NCBI RefSeq assembly: GCF_000293865.2
Contig: NZ_ALKN02000006.1
Coordinates: forward strand, 166,657-230,656
DNA from: Limnohabitans sp. Rim28
GTDB lineage: Bacteria > Pseudomonadota > Gammaproteobacteria > Burkholderiales > Burkholderiaceae_C
Reading direction: 5' to 3'
DNA length: 64,000 nt
A model generated the notes under the pieces. That model made no database searches and was not told the DNA's origin. It worked only from the letters and a program-made list of their open reading frames with translations. The position numbers were made by a program, and so were the translations under genes. Every line of letters starts with the position of its first letter. Position 1 is the stretch's first letter. Positions 28,835-38,219 of this stretch are shown piece after piece.

Positions 28835-30115
28835 TTATCGACCTTGGGACGAATTTTTAAGCATGAAAAACACCCATGAAGCGATGGAGCTGAGGCCAAA
28901 ACAGCCCAAAGCCATTTGGTAGGCCTGCACATTGGCCAAGCCCAGGCCTCGCCCGGCGTCCACCAACAAACCAATGCCCCACTGCACCACAAAGATGCCT
29001 GCAAAGATCACCAGGTTGTAGGCCGACAAAGCCCGTCCCGCCAAATGAGATGGGAAAGCCATGCCCACGGCTGGTTGCGCCAAAGCCACAAAAGTGCTGC
29101 TGACGCACAACAAAGCCATGCCCACAGCCGCAGCCGACCCGATGGCGGCACCCAGCCAAACCAAAGTGCCGATGACGGCAAAGCTGAGCGGCAAACCCCA
29201 AGCAATCAAACGCTCAACCGGGATGCCGCGGCGTGCTAAGCCTGGGGTGATCAGGCCCCACAACCAAAATGTCACCAGCATGGCCAAGTTGATCAGGAAC
29301 AAGCCGGACGCTGCCTCGGTCGCGCTCCAGCCGGCCACCTGGGTCATCCAGGGACCCGCCCACAAAGTCTGAATGGCCACCATGCCGCCATAGCTGAAAA
29401 ATCCGATGGGTGCCATGCGCCAAAAATAAGCGCTGCGCCAGATCTCGCGGTAACTACCGTCGTCGTCGGCCGGGGCTTTGGGGGTGTCGGCCGTGGGGGT
29501 GGCTTTTTGCCAAACCGGCACCAGCAGGGCAATCAGCAGCATGGCCATGGCGATCATCACGCCCAGCATGACAAACAGCGCGCGCCAGCCCCAGATGGGC
29601 ATGAGCCACTGCACAGGCAATGTCGCAGCCAACATGCCCAAAGAGCCCGTCATCAGCATCCACGAGTTGGTGCGCAGCTGGGTGCTGACATCAAACCAGC
29701 GACGGTAGGCCGTCAATGGGGCCATCAGGCAAGCACTGACGCCCATGCCACACAACACGCGCGCGGCCAACAGGCCATGAAAGTTGTCGGCCCAGGAAAA
29801 AGCCAAACAACCCAGCACCGCAAAGCTCAAGAAAGCGAGAATGACTTTTTTGGGGCCATGTCGGTCCAACCAGCGCCCCAAGGGCAGTTGGGTCAGAGAA
29901 AAACCCAAAAAATACCCCCCCGCCAACAGACCGAGGTCTTGCGCACTCAGATTGAATTCGGTGGTCAGGGTCGGAGACAAGGTGGCCGTGATGGCCCGCA
30001 CCAAGGCCGAGAAAAAGTACGCCAGGGCAAAAGCCAAAAACACCACCACCGCCATGCGGCGTGGCAAATGGTCGGGGTGCGGCATGGGCGGCAAGGGCAT
30101 GTTGACGGCGCTCAT
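28835..30115 (-). CDS. Major facilitator superfamily transporter
   Basis: This 426-residue protein has twelve predicted membrane helices in two halves with a central loop rich in Thr/Pro/Lys (about residues 205-225). The MFS motif A equivalent is GRWLDRHGPKKVI between helices 2 and 3. The N-terminus (FFSALVRAITATLSPTL) is like the nitrate/organic-acid-type burkholderial MFS group, but the substrate cannot be told. Its ATG overlaps the stop of the lipoprotein gene (ATGA), and its own stop is 12 bases before the EIIA start. Confidence 0.88.
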   Translation of the reverse strand: MSAVNMPLPPMPHPDHLPRRMAVVVFLAFALAYFFSALVRAITATLSPTLTTEFNLSAQDLGLLAGGYFLGFSLTQLPLGRWLDRHGPKKVILAFLSFAVLGCLAFSWADNFHGLLAARVLCGMGVSACLMAPLTAYRRWFDVSTQLRTNSWMLMTGSLGMLAATLPVQWLMPIWGWRALFVMLGVMIAMAMLLIALLVPVWQKATPTADTPKAPADDDGSYREIWRSAYFWRMAPIGFFSYGGMVAIQTLWAGPWMTQVAGWSATEAASGLFLINLAMLVTFWLWGLITPGLARRGIPVERLIAWGLPLSFAVIGTLVWLGAAIGSAAAVGMALLCVSSTFVALAQPAVGMAFPSHLAGRALSAYNLVIFAGIFVVQWGIGLLVDAGRGLGLANVQAYQMALGCFGLSSIASWVFFMLKNSSQGR

Positions 30116-30660
30116 GGCTTGATGCTTTCAAACAAAGTGTTGGCCATCTCAGGCTGAATTTTTCGGTCATACACCACGGCATGAACCACGCGCAGCCGCT
30201 CTCCCTCAGTCACTGCGCCCCAAACGGCATCCATGGCCACGGGTTCACCCTTGTTTTTGAGCCCCATCGCCTGGACACGTTGCGAGGATGTGAGGGGCAA
30301 ATGACCCGGACGGTGCCAGACCTGTTGTTGTCCCATTGTCGAAGCTGGGTTCACACGGGCGTTGTCCAGCGTGGCTTTTTGCCAGCCTGACAACACGGCC
30401 ACGGCATCGGAGCCAGCAGGCAATGCCGCAGTCATCACGGCCACCATGGCCGTTCCGCTTTCGCAGCCGGCCACCTGCAGGTCCACCGACAAGCCTCCGA
30501 GGGGAACCGTGCGCGTGGTCCGGTCGGGTTTGCAGGGCAACTGCGCCTTGAGCGTGCTCCCTTCAAAAGCAATGTCCCGCCAGTTTTGCGCAGGACTGCA
30601 GGCGCTCAAAATCAAGGTCAATGCCAAGGTGGCCATTCGGGCCGGTGAATGTTTTCGCAT
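30112..30660 (-). CDS. Lipoprotein of unknown function
   Basis: From ATG 30660 (MRKHSPARMATLALTLILSAC) the 182-residue product has a signal peptide with a lipobox at LSAC (Cys21). The mature part includes two Cys residues (QLPCKPDRTTR and VAGCESG) that could form a disulfide, a pattern I have seen in burkholderial hypothetical lipoproteins but cannot name. It overlaps the MFS gene by four bases and is divergent from the CoA-transferase gene 53 bases away. Confidence 0.7.
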   Translation of the reverse strand: MRKHSPARMATLALTLILSACSPAQNWRDIAFEGSTLKAQLPCKPDRTTRTVPLGGLSVDLQVAGCESGTAMVAVMTAALPAGSDAVAVLSGWQKATLDNARVNPASTMGQQQVWHRPGHLPLTSSQRVQAMGLKNKGEPVAMDAVWGAVTEGERLRVVHAVVYDRKIQPEMANTLFESIKP

Positions 30661-30713
30661 AGGGTGATTATCGTGATCAGCGGCGGTATCGTCTTTTGGC
30701 GACAATGGGACCC

Positions 30714-31958
30714 ATGAATTCACTTGATGGCATCCGCGTTCTCGACCTGTCCCGCGTCCTTGCGGGCCCTTGGTGTACCCAAACTTTGGCCGACTTGGGG
30801 GCCGATGTGATCAAGATCGAGCGACCCGGCTCGGGCGATGACACCCGCACCTGGGGTCCACCTTTTTTGAAAGATGCACAAGGCCGGGACACGGCCGAAG
30901 CGGCCTATTACTTGGGCGCCAACCGCAACAAGCGTTCGGTGACCTGTGACATCGCCCAGCCTGAGGGGCAAGCCCTGATCCGCGAACTGGTTCGCCATTG
31001 CGATGTCTTTGTAGAAAACTTCAAGGTGGGCGACATGGCCCGGTATGGTTTGGACTATGCCAGCATGAGCGCCTTGAACCCCAAGCTGGTGTATTGCAGT
31101 GTGACCGGGTTTGGCCAAACCGGGCCTTACAGTGAACGGGCAGGTTACGACTATGCGGTGCAAGGCATCGGTGGCCTGATGAGCGTCACGGGTGAGCGAG
31201 ACGATCTGGGCGGCGGCCCCCAAAAAGTGGGTGTCGCGGTGGCCGATTTGTTCACCGGCATGTATGCCACCGTGGCCATCTTGGCAGCGCTTCGGCACGT
31301 CGAGCGCACAGGCCAAGGCCAACAAGTCGACATGGCCTTGCTGGACACCCAGGTCGCCATGCTGGCCAATTTGGGCTCCAACTACCTGGTCAGCGGCAAA
31401 GTGCCAGGCCGAGCTGGCAATGCACACCAAAACATCGTGCCCTACCAAGTGTTTGAAGTGATGCCACCTGCCGATGCGCCACCAGGTGGTCGCGACCATT
31501 TGATTTTGGCTGTGGGCAACGACGGTCAGTTCGCCAAGTTTTGCGCTGTAGCAGGTCAGCCAGATTTGGCCAAAGACCCGCGCTATGCCCTCAACACCGA
31601 GCGCGTGCGACACCGCGACGTGTTGGTGCCCTTGCTGGAGGGCATCATGAAAACCCGCACCAAAGCCGATTGGCTGGCGGCCCTGGAAGCGGCCAAAGTG
31701 CCCTGCGGCGCCATCAACACCCTGGGTGAGGTATTTGTTGACCCCCAAATTCAGGCGCGCGACATGGTTCAGACATGGCAACACCCTGTCAAAAACAATC
31801 TTCAGTTGGTGGCCAGCCCCATCAAGATGAGCCTCACCCCCGTTCGTCAAGACTTTCCACCGCCCATGCTGGGCCAACACACCGCAGAGGTCTTGCAAGA
31901 AGTTTTGGGTTGGGACGCTGAACGGCAAGGTGCGCTGCGCGGCAAAGGGGTCATTTGA
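30714..31958 (+). CDS. CaiB/BaiF family (class III) CoA-transferase
   Basis: This 414-residue protein has the class III signature: LSRVLAGPWCTQTLADLGADVIKIERPG, RNKRSVTCDI, a probable catalytic Asp in ERAGYDYAVQGIGGLMS, and MALLDTQVAML. Such enzymes move CoA between carboxylic acids through a glutamyl/aspartyl anhydride. The substrate pair is not evident. ATG 30714 is chosen; ATG 30705 gives MGP in front. The next gene starts on its stop codon (TGATG). Confidence 0.9.
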   Translation: MNSLDGIRVLDLSRVLAGPWCTQTLADLGADVIKIERPGSGDDTRTWGPPFLKDAQGRDTAEAAYYLGANRNKRSVTCDIAQPEGQALIRELVRHCDVFVENFKVGDMARYGLDYASMSALNPKLVYCSVTGFGQTGPYSERAGYDYAVQGIGGLMSVTGERDDLGGGPQKVGVAVADLFTGMYATVAILAALRHVERTGQGQQVDMALLDTQVAMLANLGSNYLVSGKVPGRAGNAHQNIVPYQVFEVMPPADAPPGGRDHLILAVGNDGQFAKFCAVAGQPDLAKDPRYALNTERVRHRDVLVPLLEGIMKTRTKADWLAALEAAKVPCGAINTLGEVFVDPQIQARDMVQTWQHPVKNNLQLVASPIKMSLTPVRQDFPPPMLGQHTAEVLQEVLGWDAERQGALRGKGVI

Positions 31959-32686
31959 TGGCGAACTTTTTATTGGTGCATGGTGCTTGGCACGGGGCTT
32001 GGTGTTGGCAACGTGTCTTACCGGGTCTGATGACCGCTGGGCACCGCGCCCACGCGGTCACCCTCACCGGGGTGGGCGAACGAGCGCATTTGCTGCACCC
32101 GGGCATCGATCTTGAGAGTCACATCACAGACGTGATGGCAGCCATGGACGCCGAAGAGCTGAATGACCTGGTGTTGGTGGTTCACTCGTATGCTGGCATG
32201 CTGGGCACCGCCGTGGCAGACCGCCGACCTGAGCGCCTGCGCCATCTGGTTTACGTTGATGCGGTGTTGCCCAAGCCCGGCGAAAGCTGGAGCAGCACCC
32301 ACGCCAGCGCCACGCGCAATGCCCGCATAGCGGCAGCTCTTGCCGATCCTTTGCATGCTTTCCCTGCACCCGACCCTTCCGTGTTTGGCCTGAGCGCTGA
32401 CGACCACGCCTGGGTGATGCGGCGTCAAACGCCTCACCCCGGTGGCCCCTACACCCAAGCGCTGGCGTTTGATCCCCAGCGTGTCGCCAGCGTACCGCGC
32501 ACCTTCATCAACTGCACCATGCCCCCTTTAGGCACCATCGATGTCAGCCGGCAACGCATGGTGGATCCAAAATTCTGGGAGGGTGCTTGGCTTCCGGGCT
32601 CACATGTTGTGAACATGACGACCGGACACGACCCGATGATCAGCGACCCGGAAGGCCTTTTGGCACACCTGTTGTCGGTCCTTTGA
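31958..32686 (+). CDS. Alpha/beta hydrolase, methylesterase/HNL-like
   Basis: The 242-residue product begins MANFLLVHGAWHGAWCW, typical of the plant-methylesterase-like/salicylate esterase group. The nucleophile is in VVHSYAG (Ser), with the acid in the DAVLPKPG region and His in TTGHDPM. It is translationally coupled to the CoA-transferase (shared A of TGATG), so the two may act on the same acid. The substrate is unknown. Confidence 0.87.
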   Translation: MANFLLVHGAWHGAWCWQRVLPGLMTAGHRAHAVTLTGVGERAHLLHPGIDLESHITDVMAAMDAEELNDLVLVVHSYAGMLGTAVADRRPERLRHLVYVDAVLPKPGESWSSTHASATRNARIAAALADPLHAFPAPDPSVFGLSADDHAWVMRRQTPHPGGPYTQALAFDPQRVASVPRTFINCTMPPLGTIDVSRQRMVDPKFWEGAWLPGSHVVNMTTGHDPMISDPEGLLAHLLSVL

Positions 32687-32724
32687 CGGACCACAGACAG
32701 GCCTAACGGTTTAAACTTTCATCC

Positions 32725-33246
32725 ATGAGAACGATCAGCTTGCGCGCTTGCACCCCTTTGTACCGCCGCTTACTCAACGGATTGGGCGCTTTGGGTTTGA
32801 GTTGGGTGCTGTGGGGGTGCGCGGCAGAACGCGCCCCTGAATCTTCTTTCGTGTTGCTCGATGGCTCCACCCTCAGCTCGCAGCAGCTGCAAGGTCAAGT
32901 GGCATTGATCAACTTCTGGGCCACCAGTTGCACCTCGTGCGTGGCCGAAATGCCCGATCTGATCGCAACCCACGAAAAATTCAAATCTCGAGGTTTCGAC
33001 ACCGTGGCTGTGGCCATGAGCTACGACCCACCGAGCTATGTGGTGAACTTTGCACAATCACGGCAGTTGCCCTTCAAGGTGGCCATTGACAACACCGGTG
33101 CGGTAGCTCGTGCCTGGGGCGATGTGAAGCTCACGCCGACCACCTTTTTGGTGAACAAGCGTGGCCAGATCGTCAAGCGTTTTGTCGGTACACCCGACTT
33201 TGTCGAGCTGCATCAACTCATCGACAAATTGTTGGCCGAATCTTGA
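32725..33246 (+). CDS. TlpA/ResA-like thioredoxin-fold lipoprotein
   Basis: This 173-residue protein has a hydrophobic N-terminus with a possible lipobox WGC (residues 30-32) and a redox motif TSCTSC in VALINFWATSCTSCVAEMP. The cis-Pro loop KLTPTTFLV follows. Periplasmic TlpA-type proteins reduce disulfides, for example in cytochrome c maturation. It lies upstream of the cytochrome c' gene on the opposite strand, which fits but does not prove that role. Confidence 0.86.
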   Translation: MRTISLRACTPLYRRLLNGLGALGLSWVLWGCAAERAPESSFVLLDGSTLSSQQLQGQVALINFWATSCTSCVAEMPDLIATHEKFKSRGFDTVAVAMSYDPPSYVVNFAQSRQLPFKVAIDNTGAVARAWGDVKLTPTTFLVNKRGQIVKRFVGTPDFVELHQLIDKLLAES

Positions 33247-33336
33247 TGCAGTTCGCCGAGGCGGCTGTCTCGCTTGGCATGGCCCAGGGATGGCTTATGA
33301 GCCCTTTTTGAGCCGCACCCGAGCCTTTGAACGCTG

Positions 33337-33789
33337 TCAGTCCTTGCGGAATACGTCGTGACAGGCCTTGCACGATGCAGCAGCGGGGCCAAATGCGACT
33401 TTGAGCGCGTCGATGTTGCCTGCTTTAGCGGCGGTGTTGAGCTTGGCCATTTCGGCTTGCATCTTGTCTGAAGCTTCTTTGTATTTGGCCGCTTCTTTCC
33501 AGATTTCAGGCTTGGCGCGTGTGTCGCCTTTGTCTGTGCCTTCACCAAATGCCGCCCATGGCAGTTTGGCCATGACAGCGGCGATTTCGGCGTTCTCCTG
33601 AGCCATCTTGGCATCGAAGGGGATCCGGCCATTGGCCATGGCGCCCACGCGGCCGAAGTGCGCCGCCATCACGTTGAAGCTGGCTTTGCGGTATTTGATG
33701 GCGTCCTCAGGCTTGGCAAACTGCGCCTGTGCTGGAACGGCCATGGTGATGGCCAGCAATGTGCCAATGATGCTCAATGTGTGTTTCAT
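33337..33789 (-). CDS. Cytochrome c' (class II c-type cytochrome)
   Basis: The 150-residue protein has a signal peptide ending AQAQ, four helices, and a C-terminal haem site CKACH (residues 140-144) followed by DVFRKD. This is the normal layout of cytochrome c'. Such proteins bind nitric oxide or carry electrons in the periplasm. It is divergent from the cytochrome b gene 91 bases away. Confidence 0.93.
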   Translation of the reverse strand: MKHTLSIIGTLLAITMAVPAQAQFAKPEDAIKYRKASFNVMAAHFGRVGAMANGRIPFDAKMAQENAEIAAVMAKLPWAAFGEGTDKGDTRAKPEIWKEAAKYKEASDKMQAEMAKLNTAAKAGNIDALKVAFGPAAASCKACHDVFRKD

Positions 33790-33880
33790 GTTTGACTCCG
33801 ATCAGTTGAAACGGCTGCATAAGGTTTATGCTGACGCAGTCTCGCATAATTCCTTCCTCTTTGCACCTTTGAAAGTGTCC

Positions 33881-34540
33881 ATGGTCACTGTCCGCATTTG
33901 GGATTTGCCCACACGCCTTTTCCATGGGGCTCTGGCCCTGTGTGTGTTGGGCTTGTTTGTCTCGGCCGAGTTGGGCGGCAATGCCATGGTTTGGCATTTC
34001 CGTTTTGGTTTCGCAGTTTTGACGCTTTTGCTTTTCAGATTGGCTTGGGGCTTGGTGGGCGGCCATTGGTCTCGCTGGGCTCAGTTTCCCCTTCGCCCAG
34101 CTTCTGTGGCGGCGTATTTACAAGGTCGCTCCCTGCTTCTTTGGGCAGGACACAACCCCTTGGGTTCATGGTCTGTCATTTTCTTGATGCTGGTTTTGAC
34201 CCTGCAAGTGGGCACTGGATTGATCAGCGATGATGAGATTGCGAATGTCGGTCCATTGTCTTTTTTGGCCTCTGGACGCTGGGTGTCATGGGCCACGTCT
34301 TGGCACAAAGACTGGGGCCAATCGCTGGTGTTGGCCTTGGTGATTTTGCACCTGTCAGCAGTGGCTTGGTACCACTTCAAAAAGAAGGTCTTCTTGGTGC
34401 CCGCCATGCTGCATGGCGACAAGTCCTTGCCTGAACCCGTCACCCCATCGAAAGACCACGTTGCGCAGCGGCTCTTGGCACTTGCGCTATTGGTCTTGTC
34501 TGCTTTAGCCGTCTATTTTCTGGTCACCATCAGGCCTTGA
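33881..34540 (+). CDS. Cytochrome b561-type membrane protein
   Basis: This 219-residue protein begins VRIWDLPTRLFHGALALCV, the [NiFe]-hydrogenase-type/b561 Ni-Fe cytochrome b signature with the first haem His. Further His residues lie in helices 2 (VWHFRFG) and 4 (WHKDWGQSLVLALVILHLSAV). It has four to five helices and a short C-terminal helix. The usual partner is the adjacent cytochrome c', to which it could pass quinol electrons. The start at 33881 is placed before the first helix; earlier in-frame sequence overlaps the cytochrome c' gene. Confidence 0.88.
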   Translation: MVTVRIWDLPTRLFHGALALCVLGLFVSAELGGNAMVWHFRFGFAVLTLLLFRLAWGLVGGHWSRWAQFPLRPASVAAYLQGRSLLLWAGHNPLGSWSVIFLMLVLTLQVGTGLISDDEIANVGPLSFLASGRWVSWATSWHKDWGQSLVLALVILHLSAVAWYHFKKKVFLVPAMLHGDKSLPEPVTPSKDHVAQRLLALALLVLSALAVYFLVTIRP

Positions 34541-34573
34541 AATCGGCTTTACACTGTCATTTTTTGACTTTGG

Positions 34574-35080
34574 ATGAAGCCCTTGCCTTCTGAATTGCCT
34601 TCCATTTTGCTGCGTCCGCCAGCGTCCCCACAGGACTGGGTGCAGACCCGGGCCCTTTTCGTGGACTATGCCGCTTCTCTCCAAGTGGATTTGGCTTTTC
34701 AAGATTTTGAGAAAGAGCTGGCTGAACTGCCAGGCGATTACACATCGCCGCGCGGTGCCTTGGTGTTGGCTTTTGTCGATGGTGAACCTGCGGGTTGTTG
34801 TGCTTTGCGCCCCCTTGATAGCTCGGACTACGCCAATGCGGCCGAGATGAAGCGCTTGTATGTTCGCCCTGCTTTTCGCGGCCAAGGTCTTGGTCGTTTG
34901 TTGACCGAAGCCATTTTGGATGCCGCTCGGCATGCCGACTACAGCTGCGTTCTGCTCGACACTTTGGACGACATGGAGTCAGCCCGTGCGCTCTATGAAG
35001 ACCTTGGATTTGAAGAGATCCCACCTTTCTATCACAACCCCTATGCGGGTGCGCATTACCTCAAAGTTGAGATCGAATGA
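34574..35080 (+). CDS. GNAT-family N-acetyltransferase
   Basis: This 168-residue protein has the acetyl-CoA loop RGQGLGRLL (motif A), the preceding strand EMKRLYVRPAF, and motif B with ALYEDLGFEEIPPFYHNP. Substrate unknown. It ends 47 bases before a terminator. Confidence 0.88.
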   Translation: MKPLPSELPSILLRPPASPQDWVQTRALFVDYAASLQVDLAFQDFEKELAELPGDYTSPRGALVLAFVDGEPAGCCALRPLDSSDYANAAEMKRLYVRPAFRGQGLGRLLTEAILDAARHADYSCVLLDTLDDMESARALYEDLGFEEIPPFYHNPYAGAHYLKVEIE

Positions 35081-35127
35081 CCGTTTTGCTGAACGCTGAA
35101 GTGTTTTGAGCCATTCTTGCACTCAAC

Positions 35128-35155
35128 AAAAAAGGGACCCAAGGTCCCTTTTTTT
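35128..35155. terminator. Bidirectional terminator between the acetyltransferase and peroxiredoxin genes
   Basis: AAAAAAGGGACC and GGTCCCTTTTTTT pair around CAA. The A-run and T-run on the two sides serve both convergent genes. Confidence 0.88.
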
Positions 35156-35169
35156 GATTGAAAGCCCGA

Positions 35170-35676
35170 TCAAGCTTTGGCTTGTGCCAACAATGTGGCC
35201 GCATCGCTGACTTCAAATTTTCCGGGGCCTTCCACGTTCAACACAGAAACGGCGCCGTCTTTTACCAGCATCGAATAACGGTTGCTGCGCAGGCCCATGC
35301 CACGAGCGGTCAGGTCCAAAGTCAATCCTGTGCCTTTGCTGAAATCAGCGCTGCCGTCGCCCAACATGCGCACTTTGGCGCCGGTCTTTTGCTCGCGTGC
35401 CCAGGCACCCATCACAAAAGCATCGTTCACGCTGACGCACCAGATTTCATCGACACCGGCGGCCTTCAAAGCGTCATGGTGTTCGACATAACCGGGGACG
35501 TGCTTGGCAGAGCAAGTCGGGGTGAATGCACCTGGCAAGGCAAAAATGGCGATGGTTTTGCCGGCAGCCGCTTTTGCAACATCCACCGGGTTGGGGCCAA
35601 TGCTGCAACCATTGCCTTCAACTTCTACAAATTCCGTCAATGTCACGGCAGGCAATTTGTCTCCAACTTTGATCAT
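35170..35676 (-). CDS. Peroxiredoxin, Prx5 type
   Basis: The 168-residue protein has the peroxidatic Cys55 in PGAFTPTCS and the Prx5-specific SVNDAFVMGAW and GLTLDLTARGMGLRSNRY blocks. It reduces peroxides using thiols such as glutathione or glutaredoxin. No fused glutaredoxin domain is present. CAGGAGA precedes ATG 35676. It follows the ribosomal protein cluster but is separated from it by a terminator, so it needs its own promoter within about 40 bases, or readthrough. Confidence 0.93.
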   Translation of the reverse strand: MIKVGDKLPAVTLTEFVEVEGNGCSIGPNPVDVAKAAAGKTIAIFALPGAFTPTCSAKHVPGYVEHHDALKAAGVDEIWCVSVNDAFVMGAWAREQKTGAKVRMLGDGSADFSKGTGLTLDLTARGMGLRSNRYSMLVKDGAVSVLNVEGPGKFEVSDAATLLAQAKA

Positions 35677-35716
35677 CTGAATCTCCTGAGGGGTTTAAAG
35701 GCCAAATGGCCAAGTC

Positions 35717-35746
35717 AAAAAAAACGACCCACTATTGTGGGTCGTT
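35717..35746 (-). terminator. Intrinsic terminator after rpsQ
   Basis: On the minus strand AACGACCCAC and GTGGGTCGTT form a 10-bp stem with a 4-base loop followed by eight T. It ends the S10 ribosomal protein operon 34 bases after the rpsQ stop. Confidence 0.88.
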
Positions 35747-35779
35747 TCCGATAAGTTTGCTGAGGTCTTGCTTTTGGGC

Positions 35780-36055
35780 TTAGACGGCAGCAGCCTTTTG
35801 GACCAGGCGAGTGGCCACCCAGTTTTTGGTCTTCGAAATCGGACGGCTTTCCGTGATCTCGATGGTGTCACCGAGGTGGAATTCACCCGTCTCGTCGTGT
35901 GCATGGTACTTGCTCGACTTGGCCACGATCTTGCCGTAGAGGGCGTGTTTCACACGACGCTCGACCAGCACGGTCACGGTTTTGGCGCGCTTGTCGCTGA
36001 CCACCTTGCCAATCAAGGTGCGCTTGAGGGATGTTTTAGCTTCCGTCATGGTCAC
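35780..36055 (-). CDS. rpsQ: 30S ribosomal protein S17
   Basis: This 91-residue OB-fold protein has the bS17/uS17 motif [25 protein letters not shown] and [22 protein letters not shown]. It is the last gene of the operon here; rplN does not follow, as it does in many other bacteria. Confidence 0.97.
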   Translation of the reverse strand: MTMTEAKTSLKRTLIGKVVSDKRAKTVTVLVERRVKHALYGKIVAKSSKYHAHDETGEFHLGDTIEITESRPISKTKNWVATRLVQKAAAV

Positions 36056-36058
36056 TCC

Positions 36059-36253
36059 TTACTTGGCGGCTTGCTTTTGGGCAAGGATGGTTTTGGCACG
36101 GGCGATGGCACGGCGAGTCTGGCTCATCGTTCCAGTGTTGCCGAGTTGTTGCGTGGCTTTTTGCATACGCAGACCAAAGTGGGCTTTTTGCAGCGCTTTG
36201 ATCTCGTCTTTCACACCAGCAATGTCTTTTTGGCGCAATTCAGCAGCATTCAT
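36059..36253 (-). CDS. rpmC: 50S ribosomal protein L29
   Basis: This 64-residue two-helix protein opens MNAAELRQKDIAGVKDEI and contains LGNTGTMSQTRRAIARAKTIL. The rpsQ start is three bases after its stop. Confidence 0.96.
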   Translation of the reverse strand: MNAAELRQKDIAGVKDEIKALQKAHFGLRMQKATQQLGNTGTMSQTRRAIARAKTILAQKQAAK

Positions 36254-36270
36254 TTCTTATTTCTCCTGAA

Positions 36271-36687
36271 TTATTGGCCAATCATGCGTGCCACAAACGT
36301 GGTGCGCAAGGGCAGCTTGGCAGCGGCCAATTTGAAGGCTTCACGGGCCAACTCTTCGGGAACGCCCACGATTTCGTAGAGCACCTTACCGGGTTGGATT
36401 TCGGCCACGTAGTACTCGGGGTTACCTTTACCGTTACCCATACGCACTTCAGCAGGCTTGGTGGAAATCGGCTTATCGGGGAACACGCGAATCCAGATAC
36501 GGCCGCCACGTTTGACGTGACGGGAAATCGCACGACGTGCGGCTTCGATCTGACGGGCCGTCAAACGACCACGGTCTGTGGACTTGAGGCCAAAATCACC
36601 AAACGCCACCGTGTTGCCACGGGTTGCGACGCCGGTGTTGCGGCCTTTCTGTTCCTTGCGGAACTTTCTGCGAGCAGGTTGCAGCAT
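36271..36687 (-). CDS. rplP: 50S ribosomal protein L16
   Basis: This 138-residue protein opens [17 protein letters not shown] and has [25 protein letters not shown], the conserved core next to the A-site. It lies 11 bases after rpsC. Confidence 0.97.
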   Translation of the reverse strand: MLQPARRKFRKEQKGRNTGVATRGNTVAFGDFGLKSTDRGRLTARQIEAARRAISRHVKRGGRIWIRVFPDKPISTKPAEVRMGNGKGNPEYYVAEIQPGKVLYEIVGVPEELAREAFKLAAAKLPLRTTFVARMIGQ

Positions 36688-36698
36688 GTAATTACTCC

Positions 36699-37577
36699 TT
36701 ATTGACCGTCAGCTGCTGCAGCTGGCGCGGCGACTGTGCGTACGCGCTTAACGGCGGGTTTGGCATCACCACCCGCGCCGGCAGGCTTGTCGCTGCCGTC
36801 GGTGGGTGCTGTGTTGGTGCCTGCGGGACGACGTGGGCCACCACGGCGATCGCCTGCGGGGCGCTCACCAGGACGGGCATCACGGCGTGGGCCACGTGGA
36901 CGGCGCTCTTCTTCGGCACGAGGCTCAGCCAAAGCTGGTGCATCGTTGCGACCCAAAGTGTCACCCTTGTAGACCCAGACCTTCACGCCAATGACACCGT
37001 AGGTGGTCTTGGCTTCTGAAGTGGCGTAGTCGATGTCAGCGCGCAGGGTGTGCAAGGGCACACGGCCTTCGCGATACCACTCAGTACGCGCAATTTCGAT
37101 GCCGTTCAAGCGGCCAGCCGACATGATCTTGATGCCTTGGGCACCCAGACGCATGGCGTTTTGCATGGCGCGCTTCATGGCACGACGGAACATGATGCGC
37201 TTTTCGAGCTGCTGGGTGATGCTGTCTGCAATCAGTTGGGCATCGATTTCGGGCTTGCGCACTTCTTCGATGTTGACGGCCACAGGCACGCCCATGCGAA
37301 CAGCGAGTTCCTTCTTGAGCAACTCGATGTCTTCGCCCTTCTTACCGATCACCACGCCCGGACGCGCCGAGAAAATGGTGATGCGGGCGCTCTTGGCTGG
37401 ACGCTCGATCAGCACGCGGGAAACCGCTGCATTCTTGAGCTTGGCCTTTAGGTACTCACGCACCTTGATGTCTTCGGCCAGCATGCCGGCGAAGTCTTTG
37501 TTGCTGGCGTACCAACGGCTGGACCAGTTACGGCTGACGGCCAAACGGAAGCCGGTAGGATGGATTTTTTGTCCCAT
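36699..37577 (-). CDS. rpsC: 30S ribosomal protein S3
   Basis: The 292-residue product has the KH domain ([18 protein letters not shown]) and the C-terminal domain [13 protein letters not shown]. About 70 residues after that are a Pro/Arg/Gly/Ala-rich disordered tail, making it longer than E. coli S3 (233). The start at 37577 gives the standard [14 protein letters not shown]. Confidence 0.97.
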   Translation of the reverse strand: MGQKIHPTGFRLAVSRNWSSRWYASNKDFAGMLAEDIKVREYLKAKLKNAAVSRVLIERPAKSARITIFSARPGVVIGKKGEDIELLKKELAVRMGVPVAVNIEEVRKPEIDAQLIADSITQQLEKRIMFRRAMKRAMQNAMRLGAQGIKIMSAGRLNGIEIARTEWYREGRVPLHTLRADIDYATSEAKTTYGVIGVKVWVYKGDTLGRNDAPALAEPRAEEERRPRGPRRDARPGERPAGDRRGGPRRPAGTNTAPTDGSDKPAGAGGDAKPAVKRVRTVAAPAAAADGQ

Positions 37578-37591
37578 GTTTCTTCCCTGGC

Positions 37592-37921
37592 TTAGTTGCC
37601 GACCGTCACATACACATGGCATGTGGGTTTGCTGATACGGTTGCCGCGGCCTTTGGCGCGGGCAGTGAAACGCTTGAGCGTGGTGCCTTGCTCGACGTAG
37701 ATGGTTTTCACCTTCAACTCGTCGATGTCGGCGCCGTCGTTGTGCTCAGCGTTGGCGATGGCGGACTCGAGAACCTTCTTGACGATGCCCGCAGCTTTTT
37801 TCTGCGTGAATGTCAAGATGTTCAGAGCTTGATCCACTTTTTTACCGCGAATCAAATCGGCGACCAAGCGGCCTTTATCGACCGACAAACGGACGCCCCG
37901 GAGGACTGCACGTGTTTCCAT
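37592..37921 (-). CDS. rplV: 50S ribosomal protein L22
   Basis: This 109-residue protein has [18 protein letters not shown] and the exit-tunnel hairpin [24 protein letters not shown]. It belongs to the S10 operon, between rpsS and rpsC. Confidence 0.97.
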   Translation of the reverse strand: METRAVLRGVRLSVDKGRLVADLIRGKKVDQALNILTFTQKKAAGIVKKVLESAIANAEHNDGADIDELKVKTIYVEQGTTLKRFTARAKGRGNRISKPTCHVYVTVGN

Positions 37922-37930
37922 GGTCTTTCC

Positions 37931-38209
37931 TTATTTCTTTTGGACTTTTTTGTCCGCAGGGTGACCCTTGAATGTCCGGGTCAGTGCGAATTCGCCCAAT
38001 TTGTGGCCAACCATTTGGTCGGTCACATAAACAGGAACGTGTTGCTTGCCGTTGTGAACAGCGATGGTCAGGCCGATGAAATCGGGCAAAACCATGGAGC
38101 GACGCGACCATGTCTTGACGGGCTTTTTATCTTTGGTGGCAACGGCTTTTTCAACCTTGGCCAACAAATGGTGGTCAACGAATGGACCCTTTTTGAGAGA
38201 GCGTGTCAT
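37931..38209 (-). CDS. rpsS: 30S ribosomal protein S19
   Basis: This 92-residue protein has [37 protein letters not shown] and [16 protein letters not shown]. It is the usual neighbour of rplB. Confidence 0.97.
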   Translation of the reverse strand: MTRSLKKGPFVDHHLLAKVEKAVATKDKKPVKTWSRRSMVLPDFIGLTIAVHNGKQHVPVYVTDQMVGHKLGEFALTRTFKGHPADKKVQKK

Positions 38210-38219
38210 TGTCTAACCC

